From NCBI GenBank assembly GCA_040754295.1, contig JBFMCQ010000019.1:1-55697 (forward strand): 55,697 nt of DNA, written 5' to 3'. Both the position numbers and the translations under genes were made by a program. A model generated the notes under the pieces. The model worked only from the letters and a program-made list of their open reading frames with translations, was not told where the DNA came from and did no database searches. Below, in pieces: positions 28,018 to 38,620 of the stretch (position 1 is the first letter of the stretch; each line of letters opens with the position of its first letter). Origin of the DNA: Solimonas sp040754295. Its GTDB lineage: Bacteria > Pseudomonadota > Gammaproteobacteria > Nevskiales > Nevskiaceae.

Positions 28018-28714
28018 ACGCCTGCGCCGCATCGGCGTCGCGCTCGGCGTCGCCGTGCTCAGCGCCGGCTGCGCGCTGCCGCAGCGCCTCGACGCGCCGG
28101 CGCAGCCGGCCGCCGGCACGGCGCAGGCCACGCCCGCCGATCGCGGGGTTTACGGCGACCTGATCCGCTCGATGCTCGACCAGGAACAGTACTACGCCGC
28201 GCTGGCGCACGTGCAGCAACGGCAGCGCAGCGGCGACGGCGATCGCGACGAGCTGCGCTTCCTCGAAGCCGAGGCGCGGCGCGGGCTGCGCCAGGTGGCG
28301 GCGGCAGACGCGCTCTATCAGAGTCTGCTGAAGACGCCGTGGGCGGCGCGCGCCTATCACGGCCTCGGTCTGTTGCACGCGCAGGGCGATATCGCCCGCG
28401 CGGTGGCTTACCTGCGCCAAGCGGCGCAGCGGGCGCCGACCGACGCCGACGTGCGTAACGATCTCGGCTACGCGCTGCTGCGCGCCGGTCAGTTCGATCA
28501 GGCGCTGCCGGAGCTTGCCACCGCCGTCGAGCTGGCACCGGATTCCGACAAAGCGCGCAATAATCTGCTGTTGCTGCTGATGGTACGGGGCGACGAGGCG
28601 GGCGTGAGCCGGGTGGCACGCCAGGCCCTGGTACCGCCGGACACGCTTTCGCGTCTGCGCCAGCAGGCGCTCGTATTGCAGGCCCCGCAGGGGGGCCAAG
28701 GAGGCATGCCGTGA
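28007..28714 (+). CDS. tadD: TPR lipoprotein TadD
   Basis: A 235-residue lipoprotein: a basic start, a hydrophobic stretch and lipobox LSAGC with Cys22. Residues 50-215 form tetratricopeptide repeats (DLGYALLRAGQFDQALPEL is a clear unit). TadD proteins help secretin assembly at the outer membrane in the manner of pilotins. It starts inside the end of tadC and ends overlapping the following small gene by four bases. Confidence 0.88.
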   Translation: MPVERLRRIGVALGVAVLSAGCALPQRLDAPAQPAAGTAQATPADRGVYGDLIRSMLDQEQYYAALAHVQQRQRSGDGDRDELRFLEAEARRGLRQVAAADALYQSLLKTPWAARAYHGLGLLHAQGDIARAVAYLRQAAQRAPTDADVRNDLGYALLRAGQFDQALPELATAVELAPDSDKARNNLLLLLMVRGDEAGVSRVARQALVPPDTLSRLRQQALVLQAPQGGQGGMP

Positions 28715-28980
28715 GAATGTTCGCAGGGATGGTCGCGCTGTTGCTGACAGCCGGCACCGCCGGGGCCGCCGACCGCGCTTCCGAAGCGCCGCTGGGCACC
28801 GACACTCGCAACTGGGTGGAGCTGCAGGCCAGCGGCCGGGCGTCGCTGGGCACGGTCCGCCCGATGCCGGGCGAAGTGGCCGAGAAGGTTTACGAGCGCT
28901 ACCTCGAAAGCTTCGAGAACCGCATTCCGGAGCGCTACGAGCGCGAGAGCTTCGTCAGCTCGGGGTCGGGCGGCTCCTGA
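28711..28980 (+). CDS. small exported DUF3613-like protein of the tad locus
   Basis: An 89-residue protein with a signal peptide ending near GTAGAADRA. The mature part carries GTDTRNWVELQASGRAS and a charged segment ending in a Gly/Ser tail. This matches my recollection of the DUF3613 family, which is found in tad operons of beta- and gammaproteobacteria; its role is unknown. The annotated start is GTG 28711, overlapping the tadD stop; an ATG two codons later is possible. Confidence 0.7.
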   Translation: MRMFAGMVALLLTAGTAGAADRASEAPLGTDTRNWVELQASGRASLGTVRPMPGEVAEKVYERYLESFENRIPERYERESFVSSGSGGS

Positions 28981-28985
28981 TCGTC

Positions 28986-30713
28986 ATGCGGCGGCGGCTG
29001 CGTCAGAGCGGTGCGGCCGCGGTGCTGGCAGCGATTGCCGCCGGCGCCGGCTTGGCCGCGCTTGCACTGGCGATCGACGTCGGCCGTCTGTATGCGGCGC
29101 AGCGTGACTTGCAGCGCGTCGCCAATCTCGCCGCGCTCGACGCCGCGCGCGTCTCCGGAGGCTGCCTGGGCCTGCCGGACGATCCGGCGGCGGCCGCGTT
29201 CGGCGAAGCCCTCGACAGTATCCAGCGCAACGGCGGTGGACCCGAACAGATCCGTCCGCTGCGTGTGGAACTCGGGCGCGAGTTCAAGGCTGCCGACGGC
29301 AAGCGCTATTTCCACGCTGCGCCGGATCGCACCAATCACGCCGTCCGCGTCACGCTGACACGCCCGGCGCCGCAGCGTTTGCTGTCGCTGACGCCCGCGA
29401 CGGGCAGGCTGATCGCGGTCGCCGCCGCGCGCTCGCGTCCGTATGCGAGCGTGCACATCGGCAGCCGCCCCGTCCAACTCGATCCGGAAGGCCTCAACCG
29501 CTTCTTCGGCGCTGCGTTCGGATCGGAAGGCCCGTCGGTGAGCGCGGTCGGCTATACGAGTTTGTTCGAGGCGAGCGTGCCGCTCGATTCGGTCATCGAC
29601 GTGCTCGAACCGGGTACGCCGGATCGCATTCGCCTGCGGCCGCTGTCGGTGGCGCAGCTGTTGAGACGGATCGTCGACACGCTGGCGGCGGCGGGTAACG
29701 ACGCCGCAGCCGAGGCGGCGCGGCAGATCATGTACGTGTCGGAAGCGGCCGAATGGCTGACGCCGCCGGCACTGCTCGCGGTCGAGCGCGAAGTGGCGCA
29801 GATTCTCGGCAGCGCGTTGATCGGCGCCGGTGATCTGGTCGTGCTGGCCGCGCAGGCGGTCGCCGATTCCGCGGTGATCGAGCTGCTGTACTCGTTGCCA
29901 CCGCCACTGGGCGACAGTACGGTGCTGATCCGCTTCATCGAGCCCGGCCAGGCCGCCGAGCTGACGCCCGGCGCGGAGGGCAGCGACGAGCCCCAGTACG
30001 CCTTCAACACGCAGGCGCTGATCGAGGTCTCGCTGAGCGCGCCGGTGCCGCTGCTCGGCGCCGATCTGGAGCTGCCGCTGTGGCTGCAGGTCGCGCAGGC
30101 CACCGCGCGCGTGACCGACATCCGCTGCGCGCGGCTGGGCGAGCCGCGCGACCTCGTCACCGTCGATGCGCGCTCGAGCGTAAGCCGCATCGGCATCGGC
30201 CGCTTCGAAGACCTCGAAGCGCCGTTGCCCCAGCCGCAGCGCGCAACCTTGCTCGAGCTCGACCTGCCGGCCGGCCGGCTCGGCATACCGGTGCCGGTGA
30301 ACGTACGCGCCGTTGGCTTCTCCACGGTCGACATCCCGAGTGCCCGCGAGGAGCTGGTGTTTACGGGCCCGTTCCCTTCGGAATCGCGCTCGTTCGGCGG
30401 TCCGCGGGCGGTGGCGCTGCTCGAAGCCGTGTCGCAGCTGCCGTCGGGTCTCGATCTCGACGTCGAGATCACGCCGCTCGCGCCCGGCGGCGAGCGCTTT
30501 GCGGACATTGGCGGAACCCGTCTGCGCGACGCCGTGAGGAACGCGCGCGAGATGGTCCAGTCGGCCTTGGAAACGGCGATCGCCGAAGCACTGACCGCCG
30601 GCGGCGACCGCCTGCTGGGCCGCGTGCTCGACGGCGCGGGGCTCACGCTCGGTGGCGCCGATGTCCGCGTCTACAGCGTGACCGCCAAGGAGCCCTATCT
30701 TTTCCTCCGCTGA
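28986..30713 (+). CDS. tadG: TadG-like pilus assembly protein
   Basis: A 575-residue protein with the TadG N-terminus: basic residues, a membrane helix (about 9-30; AALALAIDVGRLYAAQRDLQ) and the conserved NLAALDAAR motif. The rest is a large periplasmic domain without a clear von Willebrand motif. It starts five bases after the DUF3613-like gene and ends just before the GGDEF-protein gene, whose ribosome site overlaps its stop. Function in Tad biogenesis is inferred from family and context. Confidence 0.85.
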   Translation: MRRRLRQSGAAAVLAAIAAGAGLAALALAIDVGRLYAAQRDLQRVANLAALDAARVSGGCLGLPDDPAAAAFGEALDSIQRNGGGPEQIRPLRVELGREFKAADGKRYFHAAPDRTNHAVRVTLTRPAPQRLLSLTPATGRLIAVAAARSRPYASVHIGSRPVQLDPEGLNRFFGAAFGSEGPSVSAVGYTSLFEASVPLDSVIDVLEPGTPDRIRLRPLSVAQLLRRIVDTLAAAGNDAAAEAARQIMYVSEAAEWLTPPALLAVEREVAQILGSALIGAGDLVVLAAQAVADSAVIELLYSLPPPLGDSTVLIRFIEPGQAAELTPGAEGSDEPQYAFNTQALIEVSLSAPVPLLGADLELPLWLQVAQATARVTDIRCARLGEPRDLVTVDARSSVSRIGIGRFEDLEAPLPQPQRATLLELDLPAGRLGIPVPVNVRAVGFSTVDIPSAREELVFTGPFPSESRSFGGPRAVALLEAVSQLPSGLDLDVEITPLAPGGERFADIGGTRLRDAVRNAREMVQSALETAIAEALTAGGDRLLGRVLDGAGLTLGGADVRVYSVTAKEPYLFLR

Positions 30714-30723
30714 GGAGTCTGAC

Positions 30724-33700
30724 GTGCCCTCCCCCGGCTGGCGCTGGCGTATGGACAGACGTGGCTGGCTCACGGCGCTGGCGGGCGCGTGCCTGCTCGT
30801 GCTGGCCGGGCTTGCGGTGTTCTGCCTGTGGCAGGCGCGCGGGCTGCAACTGCGGCTCGATCACGCTTACGTCTCTGAGCAGGCGGCGCAGGCTTTCGAG
30901 CCCGTCCTGCAGGGCGGTCCGGTTGCGCACCGCGACTTCAGGCTGTTGGCCGAGCGCCTGTTGCGGCGCCGCGACCTCAGCCTGGCGTATCTCGCAATCC
31001 GCGACGCCGAGGGCGTTTTGCTCGCGCGCACCGGTTGGTTCGAAGGCTGGCAGCTGCCGCTGATCCCGCAGGCGGTTCAGGAACGCGCGCGCACCCGGCT
31101 GTACGCGCTGGTCGGCAGCGTCGGCAGCCGGCGGCTGCTCGCGCCCGATCGACGTCTGCTCGGCACCGTGGAGTACGCGCTCGGTCCGGGCGACGTCGAG
31201 GCCGTCCAGGTCGAGGCGGTCGCGGCGCTGCGCATGGCCGGGTGGCTCGCGGCCGCACTGGTCCTGCCGGTGATGGCGATGTTCCTGGTCGGCCTGCGCC
31301 GGCAGCTGCGCCGGGTGCCCGCGTGGGCGCAGCGCGCCGATCCGACGCGCCCGCCGGACACCGAGGACTGGGGCGCTTCCGAGCGCCAGCAGTTCCGCGA
31401 GCGGGCCGGGGCGATCGCCGACACGCTCAGCTACGGCTTCATTCTCACCGACCGGGAAGCGCGCATCCATTATCTGAACACGACCGCCGAGCGCCTGACC
31501 GGCTGGAGCGCCGCGGACGCGCGCGGACGGCTGCTGTACTCGGTGTTTCACGCGACCGATGGCGCCGGCGCGCCGCTGCACAGCCCGGCCGAGCGCGTGC
31601 TGGAGCTGGGCCGTCCGCAGCCGGCGCAGCTCGGTGTGCTGCGCCAGCGCCACGGCGTTACCGTGCCCATCGAGATGAGCGCGTATCCGCTGCGCTCGCG
31701 GCAGAGCGCGCTCGAAGGCGTCGTGCTGCTGTTCCGCGACACGACGCCACACCAGCGCGAGCTCGATTCGCTGCGGCGGGAGGCGCGGCTGTCGCAGGCC
31801 GCCGTCGACCATCTCGACGAGGGCCTGCTGACGACCGACGTCGCCGGCGTCGTGCGCTCGGCCAACGCGCGCGCGGAGCGCATGTTCGGCTACTCGCGCG
31901 ACGAGCTCGTCGGCTTCACGGTCACCAAGCTGATGCCGGTGCCGTTCCTCAACGCGCCGAACATCCGCATCACCGACTACATCGCCGGGCGCAGCGGCGG
32001 CAAGCTGCCGAAGGTCGTCGGCTGGCGCAAGGACGCGACGACGTTTCCCGTCGAGCTGTGGGTGCAACCGATGCGCGTCGACGGCTCGGACGGACTGGTC
32101 GTCATCGTGCGCGACATCAGCGAGCGCCTGCGTGGCGAGAACCTGGCGACGCGCCTGGGCCGCCTGCTCGACAATGCCAGCGAAGAGGTCTACATCTTCG
32201 ATGCGCAGTCGCTGTTCTTCCTCGAAGTGAACCGCGGTGCGCGGCGCAATCTCGGCTACCGCGCCGAGCAGCTCGCGCGCATGACGCCGCTCGACATGAG
32301 CGAGGAGCTCGAGCCCGAGACTTTCCATAATTACCTCGCCAGCCTCCGGGGCGGCGACAAGGATCACCTGGTCTACCGCTGCCGGCACCGCCGCAGCGAC
32401 GGCAGCAGCTATCCGGTGGAGGTACGTCTGAACTTCTCGCGCGACGAGGAGCCGCCGGTGTTCATGGCGATCGCCGCGGATATCAGCGATCGCCTTGCCG
32501 CCGAGGAGAAGCTCAACCAGCTGGCGCATTTCGATGCGCTGACCGGCCTGCCGAACCGGGTGATGCTCCATGACCGCCTGCAGCAGGCGGTGCTCGCGAC
32601 GCAGCGCAGCACGCGGCTGCTCGCGGTCCTCTTCCTCGATCTCGACCGGTTCAAGCTGATCAACGATACGCACGGGCACGAGATCGGCGACCAGGTGCTC
32701 AAGGCCGTCGCCGACCGCCTGCGCTCCGCGGTACGCCCGACCGACACGGTCGCGCGGCTGTCGGGCGACGAGTTCGTCGTCGTCGCGCCCGGCATGCGCA
32801 CTGCCGAGGACGCCGAGTTCCTCGCGCGCAAGCTGCTCGACCGCTTCGCGCAGCCGCTCGATCTGCCGGGGCTCGCGTTGACCGTGCTGCCCAGCGTCGG
32901 CGTGACGCTCTATCCGCTCGACGATGCAGAGCCGGAGGCGTTGCTGCGCCACGCCGACAGCGCGATGTACCAGGCCAAGCAGAGCGGCCGCGGCTGCTAT
33001 CGGCTGTTCACGACCGAGATCGACCCGGAGCGCCGCCGCCAGATCGAGCTGGAGCGCGAGATCCACGCCGCGGTCGCGCTGAACCAGTTCCAGCTGTCGA
33101 TGGCGCCGGCGCTCGACGCGCAGGGGCATGCCCATCTGCTGCTCGCGGGCCTGCGCTGGCAGCACCCGCGCCATGGCTGGATCGAGCCGATGGAGGTGTG
33201 GCAGGCGGCCGCCCGCGCCGGACTGATCGCCGATCTCGAGCTCTGGCAGATCTGCCAGGCCTGCGAGCATCTGCGCGCCGCGGCGGCGGAGAGCCGGCCG
33301 CTGCTGCCGCACGTGCTGTCGCTGTCGGGCTGGCAGCTGCGCGATCGCGAGTTCATCGGCCATGTCGCCGAGCTGCTCGACCGCTACGACGTGCCGCCGT
33401 CGTGTCTGGTGCTGGCGCTGACGCCCGATGGGCTCGCCGAAGCCGGCGACCGCCATGCCGACTGCGACGCGCTGATCCGCCGGGGCCTGCGCTTCGCGTT
33501 GCGCGATTTCAACCTCCTGCCCGCTGCCGCGCCGCTGCCGCTGAGCTATGTCCTCGCGACTGCCGCGATGCTCGCCGATGCCGCGTCCGTGCGCAGCCTG
33601 TTGAGCGGCGTCGGCGATCGCGCTTGCGTGGTGGCGACCGGCGTCGCCGACGCCGAGACTCTCGAGCGCGTCCGCGCCGCCGGAATCGACTGCGTCGCCG

Positions 33701-33792
33701 GCGACGCGGTCGCCGCTGCCGTGGGCTCCGCCGAGCTGGGGGACTGGCTGAAGTCTGCGAAGGGCGCGCCGGCCAGGCGCAGCGCTGGCTGA
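30724..33792 (+). CDS. membrane PAS-PAS-PAS-GGDEF protein with degenerate EAL domain
   Basis: A 1022-residue sensor. Two membrane helices (about 15-37 and 178-197) enclose a periplasmic domain of about 140 residues. Three PAS domains follow (about 225-345, 350-470, 475-590), then GGDEF (about 595-760; motif SGDEF near 680, catalytic Asp/Glu kept). The C-terminal EAL-like domain (about 770-1015) has LAGLRW where EALLRW is expected, and other metal ligands are missing. It is therefore probably a diguanylate cyclase whose EAL part senses or regulates (inference). GAGGAG lies six bases before GTG 30724. The gene follows tadG by 10 bp, linking c-di-GMP to pilus expression. Confidence 0.88.
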   Translation: MPSPGWRWRMDRRGWLTALAGACLLVLAGLAVFCLWQARGLQLRLDHAYVSEQAAQAFEPVLQGGPVAHRDFRLLAERLLRRRDLSLAYLAIRDAEGVLLARTGWFEGWQLPLIPQAVQERARTRLYALVGSVGSRRLLAPDRRLLGTVEYALGPGDVEAVQVEAVAALRMAGWLAAALVLPVMAMFLVGLRRQLRRVPAWAQRADPTRPPDTEDWGASERQQFRERAGAIADTLSYGFILTDREARIHYLNTTAERLTGWSAADARGRLLYSVFHATDGAGAPLHSPAERVLELGRPQPAQLGVLRQRHGVTVPIEMSAYPLRSRQSALEGVVLLFRDTTPHQRELDSLRREARLSQAAVDHLDEGLLTTDVAGVVRSANARAERMFGYSRDELVGFTVTKLMPVPFLNAPNIRITDYIAGRSGGKLPKVVGWRKDATTFPVELWVQPMRVDGSDGLVVIVRDISERLRGENLATRLGRLLDNASEEVYIFDAQSLFFLEVNRGARRNLGYRAEQLARMTPLDMSEELEPETFHNYLASLRGGDKDHLVYRCRHRRSDGSSYPVEVRLNFSRDEEPPVFMAIAADISDRLAAEEKLNQLAHFDALTGLPNRVMLHDRLQQAVLATQRSTRLLAVLFLDLDRFKLINDTHGHEIGDQVLKAVADRLRSAVRPTDTVARLSGDEFVVVAPGMRTAEDAEFLARKLLDRFAQPLDLPGLALTVLPSVGVTLYPLDDAEPEALLRHADSAMYQAKQSGRGCYRLFTTEIDPERRRQIELEREIHAAVALNQFQLSMAPALDAQGHAHLLLAGLRWQHPRHGWIEPMEVWQAAARAGLIADLELWQICQACEHLRAAAAESRPLLPHVLSLSGWQLRDREFIGHVAELLDRYDVPPSCLVLALTPDGLAEAGDRHADCDALIRRGLRFALRDFNLLPAAAPLPLSYVLATAAMLADAASVRSLLSGVGDRACVVATGVADAETLERVRAAGIDCVAGDAVAAAVGSAELGDWLKSAKGAPARRSAG

Positions 33793-33811
33793 GCGCGACC
33801 ACGCCGCGCGG

Positions 33812-36655
<2,844 letters not shown>

Positions 36656-36687
36656 CGGGGGGAGCGGGGGGAGAGTCCAAACGGGCT

Positions 36688-36717
36688 AATATATGCGGCT
36701 TCGACGTGTCATCTCAA
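36688..36717 (-). promoter_or_regulatory. candidate uvrA promoter
   Basis: On the minus strand TTGAGA (36712-36717) and TATATT (36688-36693) are separated by 18 bp, giving transcription start roughly 25 nt before the uvrA ATG. The same AT-rich TAATATAT block could provide a -10 for the divergent MFS gene. No LexA-like dyad was seen. Confidence 0.5.
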
Positions 36718-36794
36718 AGGCGGTGCCGCCCCGATTGCCGGGGGCCGCCAGTCAATCTCTTTCACACGGGCATGAATTCCCAAGGCTTGGCCGC

Positions 36795-37973
36795 ATGAAC
36801 GCCCTCGAATGGCGCGCCGTCTTCGCACTGGGGGCGCTCTACGCCCTGCGCATGATCGGCATGTTCATGGTGCTGCCGGTGTTCGCGCTCTACGCCGCGG
36901 ACCTGCCCGAGCCGGCGCAGGGCTGGCAGATCGGGCTGGCGATCGGCATTTACGGCCTCACTCAGGCCATCCTGCAGGTCCCCATGGGGATGGCCTCGGA
37001 CCGCTTCGGGCGCAAGCCGGTCATCGTGACCGGCATGCTGATCTTCGCCGCCGGCAGCTGGCTCGCCGGCTCGACGCAGGAGATCGGCTGGATCATCGCC
37101 GGGCGTGCGCTGCAGGGCGCCGGGGCGGTTTCGTCGGCGGTCGCCGCGCTGCTCGCCGACGTCACCCGCGAATCGGTGCGCACGCTGGCGATGGCCGTGC
37201 TCGGCGCAGGCATGGGCCTGGCCTTCGTGCTCGCGCTGGTGCTCGGGCCCGTGGTGTCGGGCATCATCGGCGTCGACGGCATCTTTCTCATGACCGGCGT
37301 GCTCGCGCTGCTGAGCCTGCCGGTGCTGCTGCTCGGCGTGCCGACGCCGGAGATCGCCAGGGGCAACGCCGGGCGCATTCGCGCAGTGCTGGCGGACGGC
37401 CAGCTGGTCCGGCTCGATGCCGGCATCTTCCTGCTGCACGCGACGATGACGGCGCTGTTCGTCGCCGCGCCGCTGGCGCTCGTCGATACGCTGGGCCTAA
37501 CGAGCACCGAGCATTGGAAGGTCTACCTGCCGGTGCTCACCCTGAGCCTGATCCCGGTGTTTCCGCTGATCCGGCGCGCGGAGTCGCGCGGCATCAAGCC
37601 CGCGTTCATCGGTGCGATCGTCGTGCTCGCCGTCGCCCTGCTCACGGCGGCCGAGCTGCATGGCCACGCCTACGGACTGCTGGCGGCGCTGACGCTGTTC
37701 TTCGTCGGCTTCAACTTTCTCGAAGGCGCGCTGCCGTCGCTGATCTCGCGCATGGCGCCGCCGGCGCAGAAGGGTGCGGCGCTCGGGCTGTATTCGAGCG
37801 CGCAGTTTCTCGGGGCTTTTGCCGGCGGCATGCTCGGCGGGCTCGCGCTGCAGCATTGGGGCGTCGGCGGAGCGTTTGCCGTCGCCGCCGCGATGCCGAT
37901 AATCTGGCTCGGCGTGGCCGCGAAGCTCAGACCGCCGGTCGCGGCGCACCGCGAGCTGACGAGCACCGACTGA
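36795..37973 (+). CDS. MFS drug/metabolite exporter
   Basis: A 392-residue major facilitator with 12 hydrophobic segments. The cytoplasmic loop 2-3 signature is GMASDRFGRKPVIV, and there are acidic/basic residues in TM1-2. It resembles the YajR/Bcr-type proton-driven exporters that commonly sit between uvrA and ssb in gammaproteobacteria. ATG 36795 fits the usual short cytoplasmic N-terminus, although a longer in-frame extension exists. ssb follows 25 bp downstream, so the two may share a transcript. The substrate is unknown. Confidence 0.88.
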   Translation: MNALEWRAVFALGALYALRMIGMFMVLPVFALYAADLPEPAQGWQIGLAIGIYGLTQAILQVPMGMASDRFGRKPVIVTGMLIFAAGSWLAGSTQEIGWIIAGRALQGAGAVSSAVAALLADVTRESVRTLAMAVLGAGMGLAFVLALVLGPVVSGIIGVDGIFLMTGVLALLSLPVLLLGVPTPEIARGNAGRIRAVLADGQLVRLDAGIFLLHATMTALFVAAPLALVDTLGLTSTEHWKVYLPVLTLSLIPVFPLIRRAESRGIKPAFIGAIVVLAVALLTAAELHGHAYGLLAALTLFFVGFNFLEGALPSLISRMAPPAQKGAALGLYSSAQFLGAFAGGMLGGLALQHWGVGGAFAVAAAMPIIWLGVAAKLRPPVAAHRELTSTD

Positions 37974-37998
37974 CGATCACATTTACAGGAGAGGGCAT

Positions 37999-38463
37999 AT
38001 GGCAAGGGGCGTCAACAAGGTCATCCTGATCGGCAACCTGGGCAAGGATCCGGAGGTGCGCTATTTCCCGAACGGCGACGCGGTCTGCAACGTGACGCTG
38101 GCGACCACCGAGGGCTGGACCGACAAGCAGTCCGGCGAGAAGAAGGAGCACACGGAGTGGCACAACGTCGTGTTCCGCCGCAAGCTCGCCGAGATCGCCG
38201 GCCAGTACCTGAAGAAAGGCTCCAAGGTCTACGTCGAAGGCTCGCTGCGCACGCGCAAGTGGGAGAAGGACGGCGTCGACCGCTACACGACCGAGATCAT
38301 CGTCAACGACATGCAGATGCTCGACGGCCGCGGCGGCGGCTCGGCGCCGATGTCCGGCGACGGCCCGGCGGAGCGCCGTCCGGCAGCGTCGCGCGCACCG
38401 GCCGCGGCCGCACCGGCGCAGGACATGGACGCGCCGTTCGAGGACGACGACATCCCGTTCTGA
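37999..38463 (+). CDS. ssb: single-stranded DNA-binding protein
   Basis: A 154-residue SSB. The OB fold covers residues 1-112 (GVNKVILIGNLGKDPEVRY, WHNVVFRRKLAEIAGQYLKKG), followed by a Gly/Pro/Ala linker and the acidic tip DDDIPF that recruits repair and replication partners. AGGAGA precedes the ATG. It forms tetramers coating single-stranded DNA. Confidence 0.97.
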   Translation: MARGVNKVILIGNLGKDPEVRYFPNGDAVCNVTLATTEGWTDKQSGEKKEHTEWHNVVFRRKLAEIAGQYLKKGSKVYVEGSLRTRKWEKDGVDRYTTEIIVNDMQMLDGRGGGSAPMSGDGPAERRPAASRAPAAAAPAQDMDAPFEDDDIPF

Positions 38464-38620
38464 GCATCCCCGGGCGGGTTGCACGCGCATTCGGCGCCAG
38501 CACGCCCTGCGATCTCGCGCGCGTTTGTGACCTGGGCAGCACTAGGGCGTTTTACACCGTCGCGCGGCGTCACATCTTTGAGCTAAGGTTGCAAGCTTGT
38601 TGCCCTCACGCGGAGGGGGG

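Noticed and set aside
38526..38574. TGTGAC ... GTCACA inverted repeat before the flavoprotein gene as a CRP site
   Set aside because: The half-sites are about 37 bp apart instead of 6, and the surrounding bases do not fit a CRP or FNR consensus.
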